Positions 25,852-34,378 are shown, numbered from the stretch's first letter. The stretch: 38,477 nt of DNA from Alphaproteobacteria bacterium UBA830 (GCA_905181725.1 CAJIYX010000162.1:1-38477), one strand, 5' to 3'. Program-made: numbers and translations. The notes: a model not told the origin generated them from the sequence alone.

Positions 25852-26727
25852 GGGCAGCACGCAAACCTGATCCCAGCTATAGCGTTCACTCAGCGTGCCG
25901 AAATGTTCAAACACGTCGAGGATCACCTCGAACGCCGGTTCGGTGATCTCCGCATGCGGGGTCCATGTGCCCAGATCCTGATAGGCGGCAATGCAGGTCG
26001 TGAGCACGTCTTCGTCGATATCGGGGAAATACAGGCTTTGCGCCGCTGCGATTTCCTGAGCGGGCGTTTCGTTCATATAGACCCGGGTTTTCCGGTAAGC
26101 GCGCATGAAGGCCTGCGCCATGTCGGTTTCGAGCCATTCGCGGGTCGCAGCGAGGCTCGAGAACCCGCACGGACCGATCAGTGGGCCGGATTGCGCCACC
26201 ACGTGGCCAACGCCGTCTGCTTCGAGCTGCTGCGGGAACGGCCCCTGCTGCTGGACGTATTCGCCGACACCAGCGCGGAACGCGGTATCGATATCGGCGG
26301 CCCCGCCGGGATGGATCAGGTTGATCTTGTCGTAATCAATACCGGCCGTGTGGCAGGCATATTTGAACATCGCCAGAGGCTGGCCGCCGGAGAACGTGAC
26401 GACGTCCGCCCCTTCGAGTTTGTCCCAAGAGAAATCCTCGTCCTCGTCGCGCCCCGTGATGAAAAAGCCGTCCATCTCGTTGATCTGGGCAAAATGAACG
26501 ACGCTTGGGACCTCGTCCCTGGATAGCGGACCAAAGCCCTGGCTCAGCGCCGACTGCACGACATGGGCGGAGCCGTCTTCGAGGGCGGCGATCGCGGACA
26601 CGCCGGGCGGCGAGATGGACCATTCGGGCTCCAGCCCTTCTTCCTGCAGAAAACCGGCAGAGAATGTTGAAATCAGCGGCGAATAAAACGCCGAGAACAG
26701 GGTGAACTGGATATTGATCTGAGCCAC
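25840..26727 (-). CDS. NMT1/THI5-like periplasmic-binding-fold protein without signal peptide (GTG start)
   Basis: A 295-residue protein. It begins with GTG, preceded by AAGGA at 8 bases. The protein starts at once with the first beta strand of the fold, AQINIQFTLFSAFYSPLIST, so there is no signal peptide. Typical segments follow: AGFLQEEGLEPEWSISPPG, IAALEDGSAHVVQSALSQG, DVVTFSGGQPLAMFKYACH and GVGEYVQQQGPFPQQLEADG, which recalls the A-D-AA-MQEPW region of SsuA-type proteins. There is no permease or ATPase. It is divergent from the TauD/ferritin-like pair with a 167-bp gap. It is a distant relative of the protein at 1834-2757, and the same doubt applies: binding protein or cytosolic enzyme of that fold. 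Confidence 0.72.
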   Translation of the reverse strand: MAQINIQFTLFSAFYSPLISTFSAGFLQEEGLEPEWSISPPGVSAIAALEDGSAHVVQSALSQGFGPLSRDEVPSVVHFAQINEMDGFFITGRDEDEDFSWDKLEGADVVTFSGGQPLAMFKYACHTAGIDYDKINLIHPGGAADIDTAFRAGVGEYVQQQGPFPQQLEADGVGHVVAQSGPLIGPCGFSSLAATREWLETDMAQAFMRAYRKTRVYMNETPAQEIAAAQSLYFPDIDEDVLTTCIAAYQDLGTWTPHAEITEPAFEVILDVFEHFGTLSERYSWDQVCVLPPAG

Positions 26728-26894
26728 AGGTGATGTCCTTTTTTGCGCGAAATCCGGTATGCCGCTGGTATACTGAAAGTCTCATACGGAGCGCCTTAAG
26801 ACAACGGGTGCAACACGGACACAGCCCCGATTGCCCGCAGGTTAACCCGCCGCTAAGCTTCCCTGCATCAAACAATCAACCCACGGAAACCGCC

Positions 26895-27776
26895 ATGTCT
26901 ACCATCACCGTCACCGCCAGCGCGCCCGATATCGGGGCCGAAATTACCGGCACCGATCTGTCGGAACCCCTGACCGCCGAAAACCGCGCGGCAATTGGGG
27001 ACGCGTTCGACACTTACCGGCTGCTGGTGTTTCGCGATCAGTTTCTAACCGTCGATCAGCATGTCGCCTTCAGTGAGCATTTCGGCCGGCTGGAGGATTT
27101 CCCGGACCCGAAGGATATGGCCGACGGTCATAAGACCGTCCTCCGCGTCACCAATATCGACCGGGCGACCAACCGTCTTAAACCGGTGGACGATCCGGGG
27201 CACAAATCCTTCACGCTCGGCACCAGTGACTGGCACATCGATTCCTCGTTCCGCACCCTGCCGTCCAAGGCATCCATGCTGTATGCGATCGAAATGCCCA
27301 CCGAGGGCGGCGATACGATGTTTGCCGACACAACGATAGCCTATGACGCCCTGCCGGACGCGCGCCGGCGTGAACTGGAAAGGCTGGTCGTCATCCATGA
27401 TTTTGAGGAAACGCGGCGGCGCCACGGGCTGCCACCGCGCCCGCCTGAAGTGCAGGCTGCAACCCCGCCTGCCCGTCAGCCGCTGATCGCCCAGCGCGAC
27501 CATGACCGCCGCGCGCTTTTTATCGGCTCACACACCGCGGGGATCGAGGGCATGGAAGACGCCGAGGGCCGGGCCCTGCTGGACGAGCTCAAGGAATTTT
27601 CGACGCAGCCGCAGTTTACCTACCGACACCGGTGGCAGCCGGGCGACATGGTGATGTTCGACAATATCTGCGTGATGCACAAAGCCATGCCCTATGATCT
27701 GTACGGCGCACGACGGCTGCTCCACCGGACGACGGTTGCGGGCCAAGCGCCGCTGCTGGCAGTCCAGACGGCATAG
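26895..27776 (+). CDS. TauD/TfdA-family Fe(II)/2-oxoglutarate dioxygenase
   Basis: A 293-residue protein of the TauD/TfdA family. The iron ligands are visible: H114-x-D116 in SDWHIDSSFR and H262 in FDNICVMHKAMP; the 2-oxoglutarate-binding arginines are in ARRLLHRTTV (R274, R278). The early TYRLLVFRDQ and EHFGRLEDFPDP segments match the family core. ATG 26895 gives the normal family N-terminus; an upstream in-frame ATG at 26730 lies almost at the start of the divergent gene and adds 55 unlikely residues. The enzyme would hydroxylate a sulphonate, aryloxyacid, amino acid or similar. It is followed after 11 bp by the probable ferritin-like protein, so the two form an operon. Confidence 0.9.
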   Translation: MSTITVTASAPDIGAEITGTDLSEPLTAENRAAIGDAFDTYRLLVFRDQFLTVDQHVAFSEHFGRLEDFPDPKDMADGHKTVLRVTNIDRATNRLKPVDDPGHKSFTLGTSDWHIDSSFRTLPSKASMLYAIEMPTEGGDTMFADTTIAYDALPDARRRELERLVVIHDFEETRRRHGLPPRPPEVQAATPPARQPLIAQRDHDRRALFIGSHTAGIEGMEDAEGRALLDELKEFSTQPQFTYRHRWQPGDMVMFDNICVMHKAMPYDLYGARRLLHRTTVAGQAPLLAVQTA

Positions 27777-27787
27777 GGAGAGAACTG

Positions 27788-28552
27788 TTGCACAGAAACG
27801 ATTACGCACAGGCACTTGTCTATCTCGCCACGCCCTATTGGCAGACCGAGGCGGAACTTACCCGCCGGTTCTTCGCCGCCACGCCGTCAAAAGACGTCTG
27901 GACACATTATCTGAAAGCCGCCGTCTACAAGGAACTGAACCCGGTGATCGGCTACGGCCCTACCGAGGGCTATGCCTGCGGCCTGCACATGGAATTATCC
28001 AAGCTCATCGACCAATTCGAAGGCGTCGATAACGGGCTCGACCGCCGCCAGTTCCACGGCCGCCTCGAACAGATGATCGAGGAATTCATGCATTACACGG
28101 TACTGGCCGAAGTGCTGGAAGATCTCCTCGGCCGGCCACTGACGCAGGATGATCCCATACAGCTTTCCGAGGATGACAAGCTGAACAAGATGCGTCATCG
28201 CCATGTAAATTCCGATAGCGCCGCCGTCCGTGCGGTGATGGAACTGACCGAGGGCGGCGGCACCGCAACATTCCGCGAAGGCGCCAAGCTTACCGGCGGT
28301 GAATTCGAAACCCGGCTTGCCGCCGCGTTCAAGATCATCGCCGATGACGAAGACGGCCATGTCGATCATGCTACCGATGACCTGAAGGACGTGATTACGA
28401 CCGAACAGGATTTCGAAGCGGCCAAGGCGGCCCTGCTCGAAGTATCGATGCAGCGGCTCCACATGCGGAACGAGATGTTTTCACATCCGATGTCATCCGC
28501 CGCGCTTGACGCTTACCTCACCGAGCGTGGCGGCGCGCCGATTGCCGTTTAA
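27788..28552 (+). CDS. Probable ferritin-like diiron protein (TTG start)
   Basis: A 254-residue soluble, mostly helical protein that I cannot place in a named family. It starts with TTG at 27788, which has a good GGGAG site 7 bases upstream and lies 11 bp after the TauD stop. Two ExxH motifs, E99-F-M-H102 in MIEEFMHYTVLAEV and E188-D-G-H191 in ADDEDGHVDHA, lie on separate predicted helices, with acidic candidates E69 (GLHMELSKLI) and E152 to E164 (MELTEGGGTATFREG) on two others. This is the carboxylate-diiron pattern of ferritin-like folds: Glu, ExxH, Glu, ExxH. It may be an oxygenase, oxidase or iron-handling partner of the dioxygenase. The motif reading is direct; the fold and role are inferred. 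Confidence 0.6.
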   Translation: MHRNDYAQALVYLATPYWQTEAELTRRFFAATPSKDVWTHYLKAAVYKELNPVIGYGPTEGYACGLHMELSKLIDQFEGVDNGLDRRQFHGRLEQMIEEFMHYTVLAEVLEDLLGRPLTQDDPIQLSEDDKLNKMRHRHVNSDSAAVRAVMELTEGGGTATFREGAKLTGGEFETRLAAAFKIIADDEDGHVDHATDDLKDVITTEQDFEAAKAALLEVSMQRLHMRNEMFSHPMSSAALDAYLTERGGAPIAV

Positions 28553-28601
28553 TCAGGGCACTATAACAGCCTGAAGTGAGCCCCGCAGACACCAGGAACT
28601 G

Positions 28602-29513
28602 CTAGATCAGCCCTATCTCATCGGCAAACTGCCGCGTGATCGCCGCGCATTGCTCAGGTTCCTGAATCTGCAGGAAATGTCCGGTACCCTCCACGCATTC
28701 ATAGGCCCAGCCGCATTCGTCGCGCAGGGCACGGCAGGCATAAGCTGGTGACGACGGAATATTGCTGTCGGGGTCGCTTGCGATGACCAGCATCGGCATC
28801 GGAAATTCATCCGCCTGCGGCCAGATATTCAAGCCGGCGTTCTGTTTGTAAATATCGGCTTCGCGCGCACCCGAGCAGACCAGGTCCCATGTATGCGCGG
28901 CCGCATCGTACCGCAGGATCGACCGGGCCATCAGCTCATACGCGCCATCGACCCATTTCGACAACATACGGGATTTTTTGAACTGTGCGGCCTGTTCGGC
29001 GGGATCGGCAAAGCTGTCCGGCCGGCTCTGTGCCCAGCGCCACAAAATGGTTTCTTCGCCCAGCAACCTCTCATAGAGCGGATGCTCTTCGGCCGGCACC
29101 ATCGGCGGATCAAACACGATCAGGCCATCCAGCCGCCGGTTTCCGTCCAGCGCATATTTCAGATTGGCGCGCGACGACATGGAATGAAAAATACCGAGCT
29201 GCGGCTTTTCGCCGAATTCCCGGTCGATGGCGTCATAGATTGCCGTCAGATCTTTGAGAAACCGCTCGTAGCTGTGCGCGCCGTCATCCACCGGGTTTTC
29301 GCCGCTATTGCGAAAATCAAATACCACGACGTCGAATTCCACCAGCAGCAGGCGCCAATAGGGAAAATAGCCGTTGATCGCCAGACCGTTCCCATGGCTG
29401 AGGATTGCCCGTGGCCCCGCCGGATTGCCGTGGCGGCGCAGACGGATCACCGCGCCGTCATCCATGACGGCATCAAAAACACTATGGGGCGGGGGGGCTT
29501 TCAGCAGGCTCAT
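28602..29513 (-). CDS. Alpha/beta hydrolase
   Basis: A 303-residue alpha/beta-fold hydrolase: oxyanion region LSHGNG (39-43), VVVFDFRNSGENP, the nucleophile elbow LGIFHSMSSR with S111 as the likely catalytic serine, an acid candidate in VIASDPDSNIP and the histidine H279 in EGTGHFLQ. The usual G-x-S-x-G is changed to FHSMS, without the last glycine. ATG 29513 is preferred because the 46 residues before it (from 29651) have no family character. The gene is divergent from the small membrane protein with 46 bp between starts. An esterase, thioesterase or carbon-carbon hydrolase is possible. Confidence 0.85.
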   Translation of the reverse strand: MSLLKAPPPHSVFDAVMDDGAVIRLRRHGNPAGPRAILSHGNGLAINGYFPYWRLLLVEFDVVVFDFRNSGENPVDDGAHSYERFLKDLTAIYDAIDREFGEKPQLGIFHSMSSRANLKYALDGNRRLDGLIVFDPPMVPAEEHPLYERLLGEETILWRWAQSRPDSFADPAEQAAQFKKSRMLSKWVDGAYELMARSILRYDAAAHTWDLVCSGAREADIYKQNAGLNIWPQADEFPMPMLVIASDPDSNIPSSPAYACRALRDECGWAYECVEGTGHFLQIQEPEQCAAITRQFADEIGLI

Positions 29514-29559
29514 CGGATGGTATGTATAGCAGGACGAATTTGTTTGGAACGGACATCTT

Positions 29560-29814
29560 ATGTCGGCACAACGTTTTTCCATCGGCTGGATATTCAAAAT
29601 CGCAATCTGGTGCCTGATTGTCGGCGTCGCGCTATCAGCGCTCGGCGTCACGCCGGGGGACTTCTGGAACAGCCTGTGGGACGCGGCAAACCGGGTCTAT
29701 GAGTGGGGCGTATCCGCCTTTGGCTGGGCCTGGGATTACATACTGATCGGCGGCGCCATCGTGCTGCCGATCGTGATTATCCGGTATGGGTGGCGGTCCG
29801 TCAGCCATCGCTGA
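29560..29814 (+). CDS. Small two-helix membrane protein (DUF6460-like)
   Basis: An 84-residue protein with two membrane helices (about residues 9-30 and 57-77) joined by a Trp-rich amphipathic loop. FKIAIWCLIVGVALSALGVT followed by D-FW is the pattern of the small alphaproteobacterial proteins grouped as DUF6460; that identification is from memory. The function is unknown. It is divergent from the alpha/beta hydrolase gene and lies 57 bp before the next small gene. Confidence 0.75.
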   Translation: MSAQRFSIGWIFKIAIWCLIVGVALSALGVTPGDFWNSLWDAANRVYEWGVSAFGWAWDYILIGGAIVLPIVIIRYGWRSVSHR

Positions 29815-29871
29815 ATCCCGGGGGCTGAATTTATAGCCACGCAGCCCGGAAATCGGGTAAGTTCCGCCGCC

Positions 29872-30318
29872 ATGGATATCGATAATTTCATTGCCCAGGC
29901 ACAGCTGTCGCTTGTCTGTGAGCCGTCGGAGGAAAACACCGACCTGCATCCGGACGAAATTCCGGAAGATTGCGATCATTTCAAATGCGCACTGCGCGGC
30001 CGCACACATGAAATGGAGTTCTATTTCACCTGCCCGCCCGGCGGTGGGCCGCCGCGGATCCAGGACGCAACGCGCTATCTCGGCGCCGTCGCGGCGGAAT
30101 ACGAAAACTGCGACGACATCCTGGAATGGGCCGACGAATACGGTTTCGATCCGGAACATATGCATACACGGGGCGCGTTCGACGCCATCGCGCGGCTGAC
30201 CCGCGACCTGTGGCGCCTTGTCGGCGACAACATGTATGACGAGCTGCGCCACGGCGTAGAAATCGAACAGGCCGTCGACATGGCATGGGCGGGCTTCCAT
30301 AATTCCGGCCAAAACTAG
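29872..30318 (+). CDS. Hypothetical acidic protein
   Basis: A 148-residue soluble, acidic protein (about one residue in five is Asp or Glu) that I do not recognise. It has an N-terminal helix MDIDNFIAQAQLSLVCEP, a short beta segment around HEMEFYFTCPPGGGPP, and a helical C-terminal half rich in aromatic residues (LEWADEYGFDPEHMH, RLTRDLWRLVGDNMYDEL). It has no signal peptide, membrane helix or metal motif. The frame, codon bias and ATG are consistent with a real gene. It lies convergent to the Fe-S protein gene, with 32 bp between stops. Confidence 0.72.
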   Translation: MDIDNFIAQAQLSLVCEPSEENTDLHPDEIPEDCDHFKCALRGRTHEMEFYFTCPPGGGPPRIQDATRYLGAVAAEYENCDDILEWADEYGFDPEHMHTRGAFDAIARLTRDLWRLVGDNMYDELRHGVEIEQAVDMAWAGFHNSGQN

Positions 30319-30350
30319 GGGCCGAAACGAGTAGAACCCGCTTTGATCTA

Positions 30351-31052
30351 CTATACGCCGTAGCCACGCTTCACGGCAGATACCAGTGCCGCCGTGTGAA
30401 ATGCCTGCTGATCCTTGCCATAAAGATATTCCCGCCCCACGGGACAGGCCCGCCGGGCAAGGCACCCGCGTTCGCGGCATGTCGTTCCGGCCGCGCTGTC
30501 GACATGGCTGACGCAGGCCTGTGCATCGAACCGGTCCGGCAAAAAAGCATCCGCCGGGCAGACCGACAGACAGGGCTTATTCGTGCAACTGTTGCACGGG
30601 CTGGGCGCATTGGCGCGGGGCACCAGATCGACCGCCTCGCCGAACAACAATGCCGCCCGGTAAACATGCCACAGGCCGAACTCAGGGTGGATCATGATCC
30701 CGATGGGGGACCGGTGAACCGGCTCGGCCCGGGCCGCCCAGTCCTGCATGGACACGAAGGGCGGACCATCATTGGGAAATACCGGCGTCGCACCGATCTC
30801 GGCGGCAACACGGTCAATTTCGGGACGAAGCCAGCTATCCAGCGGATGACGTAATGTCCGGTCGGCCTGGGGCTCGAACGCCTGCCACATATCGCCCCCG
30901 GCATTCCCGATCAGGATAATGGTGGCGGCGGTGCTTCCATCGGCAAGCGGCGGCGCACCATCCGCCGGTCCGGGCTGAAAACCGCCGCGCACGAACATCC
31001 CCGCATCTTTTAGTAGCTCGTTCAGTTTGTCGATCACGGGGCTGTCGGTCAT
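30351..31052 (-). CDS. QueG-like 4Fe-4S protein, shortened
   Basis: A 233-residue protein with a C-terminal ferredoxin-like region of eight cysteines: C153-x2-C156-x4-C161-x3-C165-P, then C180, C192, C197 and C203-P. The order and the segments ACVSHVD and GCLARRACPVGREY resemble the double-cluster part of epoxyqueuosine reductase QueG and corrinoid reductive dehalogenases. The protein lacks the C-terminal HEAT-like helices of QueG, and its N-terminal part is shorter than QueG's cobalamin domain, though HRSPIGIMIHPEFGLWHVYRA may be a remnant of that fold. It may be an electron-transfer protein rather than a tRNA-modifying enzyme. Confidence 0.78.
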   Translation of the reverse strand: MTDSPVIDKLNELLKDAGMFVRGGFQPGPADGAPPLADGSTAATIILIGNAGGDMWQAFEPQADRTLRHPLDSWLRPEIDRVAAEIGATPVFPNDGPPFVSMQDWAARAEPVHRSPIGIMIHPEFGLWHVYRAALLFGEAVDLVPRANAPSPCNSCTNKPCLSVCPADAFLPDRFDAQACVSHVDSAAGTTCRERGCLARRACPVGREYLYGKDQQAFHTAALVSAVKRGYGV

Positions 31053-31155
31053 GGGGCGATGTTAGAGCGGATCACTCGTTCTGACGCAAACGTTATTGGC
31101 CGCAAAAAAACACTACCTATATCAGTTTCACGTCCATGACAGCCGGAGAAATGCG

Positions 31156-31658
31156 ATGACTGCACTTGCCCTGCCCCAACCCGCCCGCCGCGTCCTTGCG
31201 ATGTTCACCATGGCCTTTGCCATGCTTGCCGGCGCCGGCCTGATGCAAGCTGCCGCCGCCGGAAAATCTGGTTTGAGGGCGTCGTGTCCGTATCGGCAGC
31301 CGTCCACGGTTATGACGTCGTCGCCTATCTTAGGCAGGGCAAACCGGTCAAAGGCAAGCGCGAATTTGCCCATAAATGGAACAACACCACGTGGCGTTTC
31401 GCCAGCGCAAAACATCGCGACCTGTACATCGCCGATCCGGCAAAGTTCGCTCCGTGATATGGCGGCTGGTGCGTCTGGGCGGTCTCGCAGAGAGCCACCG
31501 CGTCCGTGGACCCGGCAGCCTGGCGGATCGTCGACGGCAAGCTCTATCTGAATTACTCAAAATTGATCCCGAACCAATGGGTCCAGGATATTCCCGGCAA
31601 TGTTTCGAAGAGAGACAACAACTGGCCCGGCCTCAAACAGAAACTCGCCACCGGTTAA
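31156..31658 (+). pseudogene. YHS-domain exported protein, broken by frameshift and stop
   Basis: The start codes a signal peptide (RRVLAMFTMAFAMLAGAGLM, AAAA). After about 31265 the frame is lost, and the YHS-domain text continues in another one: VHGYDVVAYLRQGKPVKGKR, EFAHKWNNTTWRFASAKH, DLYIADPAKFAP, an in-frame TGA at 31455-31457 where family members have a codon such as Gln, then YGGWCVWAVSQ, AAWRIVDGKLYLNYSK and WPGLKQKLATG to the TAA at 31658. Both a frameshift and a nonsense codon must be undone to restore the protein, so it is probably dead. Intact relatives are periplasmic metal-linked YHS proteins of about 150 residues. Confidence 0.85.
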
Positions 31659-31803
31659 GCGTTTCCTTCGGGCAACGTTCACCACGCGGCGTTCTCCGAG
31701 GATCCGTTCCCCCCAGACGGACCCTCGGTACGCGTTTTTCGAACAAATGGCGTGATGACAGGCCGGGATGGCGGGGCCGAACCCGCTGAGCTACCTTCCG
31801 GTC

Positions 31804-32619
31804 ATGCTCAAAAGAACCATCCCCTCAACCGGTGAGAAAATCGCCGCCGTCGGTCTCGGCACATGGCGAGGTTTCGATATCGGCGCCGGCAAATCGGAAC
31901 GCACGCAGCGACGGGACGTTCTGGAAACCCTGTTGGAGTCCGGCGCCTCGGTCGTCGATTCATCACCGATGTATGGCCGGGCCGAAGAGGTAGCCGGTGA
32001 TCTTCTGGCCGATATGGGGCGTCGCGATGACGCCTTTATCGCCACCAAGGTCTGGACCCACGGCGGACGCCAGGGTATCCGCGAGATGGAAGACTCGTTC
32101 CGGCTGCTCAAAACCGACACCATCGACCTCATGCAGATACATAACCTGCTTGACTGGCGCACCCATCTGGCACCGATGCGGACCTGGAAGGCGGAAGGAC
32201 GCCTGCGCTATACCGGCTATACCCACTACCGCCCCCACGCCTTTAAAGACCTGATGGAGAGCGTGCGGGCCGAGCCCGTTGATTTTCTGCAGTTCTGCTA
32301 TTCGATCGACGAGCGCGACGCCGAAGACGTTATCCTGCCATTCTGCGCCGCAAACGGGATCGCGGCCCTGATCAACGTGCCGTTCGGTGGCGGCGGGCTG
32401 CTCTCCCGCCTGAACGGCGAGCCTCTGCCTGCCCTCGCCGCCGATCTCGGCTGCATAAGCTGGGCGCAGTTCTGCCTCAAATACGTGATTTCCCATCCGG
32501 CGGTGACCTGCGCCATTCCTGGCACCGCGAACCCGGCCCATATGGCGGACCTGCTGGCCGCCGCCGGGGGTGAGATGCCAGATGAAGTCACCCGGCGGGA
32601 GATGGCAGCGCTGTTTTAG
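31804..32619 (+). CDS. Aldo/keto reductase
   Basis: A 271-residue (alpha/beta)8 aldo/keto reductase. The catalytic tetrad is visible: D52 and Y57 in VVDSSPMYGRAE, K82 in IATKVWT and H113 in LMQIHNLLDW. PVTCAIPGTANPAHM near the end is the NADPH-binding loop of the family. It is at the short end of the family range (usually 280-330), with compact loops. ATG 31804 is preferred over 31768, which adds only a weak 12-residue extension. It would reduce an aldehyde or ketone with NADPH. Upstream lies the broken YHS gene and downstream the TrpB-like gene. Confidence 0.88.
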   Translation: MLKRTIPSTGEKIAAVGLGTWRGFDIGAGKSERTQRRDVLETLLESGASVVDSSPMYGRAEEVAGDLLADMGRRDDAFIATKVWTHGGRQGIREMEDSFRLLKTDTIDLMQIHNLLDWRTHLAPMRTWKAEGRLRYTGYTHYRPHAFKDLMESVRAEPVDFLQFCYSIDERDAEDVILPFCAANGIAALINVPFGGGGLLSRLNGEPLPALAADLGCISWAQFCLKYVISHPAVTCAIPGTANPAHMADLLAAAGGEMPDEVTRREMAALF

Positions 32620-32719
32620 CGGGCTCTCGGATTCTAGCCTCCCTCCCCTTTACGCGCAGCACTAAATCGGCGAATTTCGTGGCAACGTAATCAAAACACT
32701 GAACACGGGAGGCATCTTT

Positions 32720-34087
32720 ATGTCCGATACTGTCAAATACCTTCTCGACGAGAAGGATATGCCGACACACTGGTACAACATCATGGCGGACCTGCCCGAG
32801 CCGATGGCACCGCCGCTGCATCCCGGTACCGGCCAGCCAATCGGCCCCGACGACCTTGCGCCGCTCTTCCCGATGGAGCTGATCAAGCAGGAGATGTCGA
32901 CCGAACGCGAAATCGAGATTCCGGAAGAAGTGCGCGATATCTTCCGCCAGTGGCGCCCGACCCCGCTTTACCGCGCCCGTCGCCTGGAAAAGGCACTCGA
33001 TACGCCCGCGAAGATTTATTACAAATATGAAGGCGTCAGCCCGGCGGGCAGCCACAAACCCAACACCGCAATTCCGCAGGCCTATTACAACAAGGCCGAA
33101 GGCATCACCAAGCTGGCGACAGAAACCGGCGCCGGTCAGTGGGGATCGTCGCTCGCCTTTGCCGGCGCTCTCTTCGGGATGGAAATCGACGTCTATATGG
33201 TTAAGGTCTCGTTCGGCCAGAAACCGTATCGCAAGGCGCTGATGGAATCCTACGGTGCGCGCTGCGTCGCCAGCCCGTCCAATGAAACCAATGCCGGCCG
33301 CGCGATCCTTGCCGACCATCCGGATTCGAACGGCAGCCTCGGCATCGCTATCTCCGAAGCGGTTGAGATCGCGGCCACCCGCGACGACACCAAATACGCC
33401 CTCGGCAGCGTGCTCAACCACGTGCTGATGCATCAGACCATTGTCGGCCAGGAATGCATGAAGCAGATGGATATGGCCGGTGACTATCCCGATGTAATCG
33501 TCGGCTGCACCGGTGGCGGATCGAATTTCGGCGGTATCGCTTTTCCGTATCTCGGCGAGAAACTGCGCGGCGGTAAAGATACCAAATTTATCGCCGTCGA
33601 GCCGGCCGCCTGCCCGACACTGACCCGCGGCCAGTTCGCATATGACTTCGGCGATACCGGTCACCTGACCCCGCTGGTCAAGATGCACACGCTGGGCTCC
33701 ACGTTTATCCCGCCGGGCTTCCACTCGGGCGGTCTGCGCTATCACGGCATGGCCCCGCAGGTCAGCCACGTGCAGGACCTGGGGCTGATCGAGTCCAAGG
33801 CCTATCATCAGACGACGTGCTTCGAAGCAGGCGTTAAGTTTGCCCGTGCCGAAGGCATCCTGCCCGCGCCCGAAGCCAATCACGCGGTCCGGGGCGCCAT
33901 CGACGAGGCACTTCGCTGCAAGGAAGAAGGCAAGTCGGAGACCATCCTGTTCAACCTGTGTGGCCACGGCCATTTCGACATGCAGGCTTACATGGATTAC
34001 TTCGGCGGCAATCTGCAGGATCTCGACTACGACGAAGGGGAACTTGCCATGGCACTGGCCGGACTGCCGTCCGTCGCCGCCGAATAA
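32720..34087 (+). CDS. TrpB2-type tryptophan synthase beta-like PLP enzyme
   Basis: A 455-residue fold-type II PLP enzyme of the longer TrpB2 group. The PLP-binding lysine is K113 in AGSHKPNTA; the family text [12 protein letters not shown] and [15 protein letters not shown] surrounds it, and the phosphate-binding glycine loop is [12 protein letters not shown] (about 260-271). The C-terminal block [15 protein letters not shown] is also characteristic. The N-terminal extension with [20 protein letters not shown] is diagnostic of TrpB2. GGGAGG lies 8 bases before the ATG. No trpA or other trp genes are present, so it may use free indole or serve another beta-replacement reaction. A terminator hairpin follows. 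Confidence 0.92.
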   Translation: MSDTVKYLLDEKDMPTHWYNIMADLPEPMAPPLHPGTGQPIGPDDLAPLFPMELIKQEMSTEREIEIPEEVRDIFRQWRPTPLYRARRLEKALDTPAKIYYKYEGVSPAGSHKPNTAIPQAYYNKAEGITKLATETGAGQWGSSLAFAGALFGMEIDVYMVKVSFGQKPYRKALMESYGARCVASPSNETNAGRAILADHPDSNGSLGIAISEAVEIAATRDDTKYALGSVLNHVLMHQTIVGQECMKQMDMAGDYPDVIVGCTGGGSNFGGIAFPYLGEKLRGGKDTKFIAVEPAACPTLTRGQFAYDFGDTGHLTPLVKMHTLGSTFIPPGFHSGGLRYHGMAPQVSHVQDLGLIESKAYHQTTCFEAGVKFARAEGILPAPEANHAVRGAIDEALRCKEEGKSETILFNLCGHGHFDMQAYMDYFGGNLQDLDYDEGELAMALAGLPSVAAE

Positions 34088-34123
34088 GAACCACCGCCCG
34101 CACTGACGGACAGGTATCGAAAC

Positions 34124-34152
34124 AAACGGCCGGCCTTCGCGCCGGCCGTTTT
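34124..34152 (+). terminator. Rho-independent terminator after the TrpB-like gene
   Basis: AAACGGCCGGC (34124-34134) and GCCGGCCGTTT (34141-34151) form a perfect 11-bp stem with a 6-base loop followed by a short T-run, 37 bp after the stop of the TrpB-like gene. It separates that gene from the UbiD-fragment/ThDP unit. Confidence 0.8.
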
Positions 34153-34174
34153 CATATGATACAGGGATACGGCC

Positions 34175-34378
34175 ATGGGGCTTGATCATCTAAAAGACAT
34201 CTCGGCGATTATCGACGACCTGGACGCGATGGGCCGGCTGATCCGCATCAAATCCGAGGTCGACATCAACCTCGACCTCGCCGGGATCGCCGCCGAGTTC
34301 GAGCGCGCAGCCATGAAGAAAATGTCGCTCGATGGGCTCGAAATCGTCACGCCGAAGATCGTCACACCTGAAGGCTGA
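34175..34378 (+). CDS. Isolated UbiD N-terminal miniprotein (truncated UbiD or small stand-alone protein)
   Basis: A 67-residue open frame with AGGGA upstream of its ATG. Residues 5-45 (HLKDISAIIDDLDAMGRLIR, IKSEVDINLDLAGIAAEFER) match the extreme N-terminus of UbiD-family proteins, as in both full UbiD genes here. After that the similarity stops; the end LEIVTPKIVTPEG contains an imperfect tandem repeat of about 15 bases, which may mark the join left by a deletion. It lies 36 bp before the ThDP enzyme gene and just after a terminator. It may be a dead remnant, or a short expressed protein translated with the ThDP gene. The short zinc-ribbon D subunits of some UbiD systems look different, so it is not one of those. 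Confidence 0.6.
   Translation: MGLDHLKDISAIIDDLDAMGRLIRIKSEVDINLDLAGIAAEFERAAMKKMSLDGLEIVTPKIVTPEG

Noticed and set aside
26743..26774. TTGCGC and TATACT as a promoter for the TauD gene
   Set aside because: The spacer would be 20 bases and the -35 box is poor; not distinguishable from chance.
32588..34189. Long 533-codon open frame on the minus strand
   Set aside because: It is the antisense shadow of the TrpB-like gene, whose PLP lysine, glycine loop and ribosome site are all on the plus strand; the antisense protein shows no family features.
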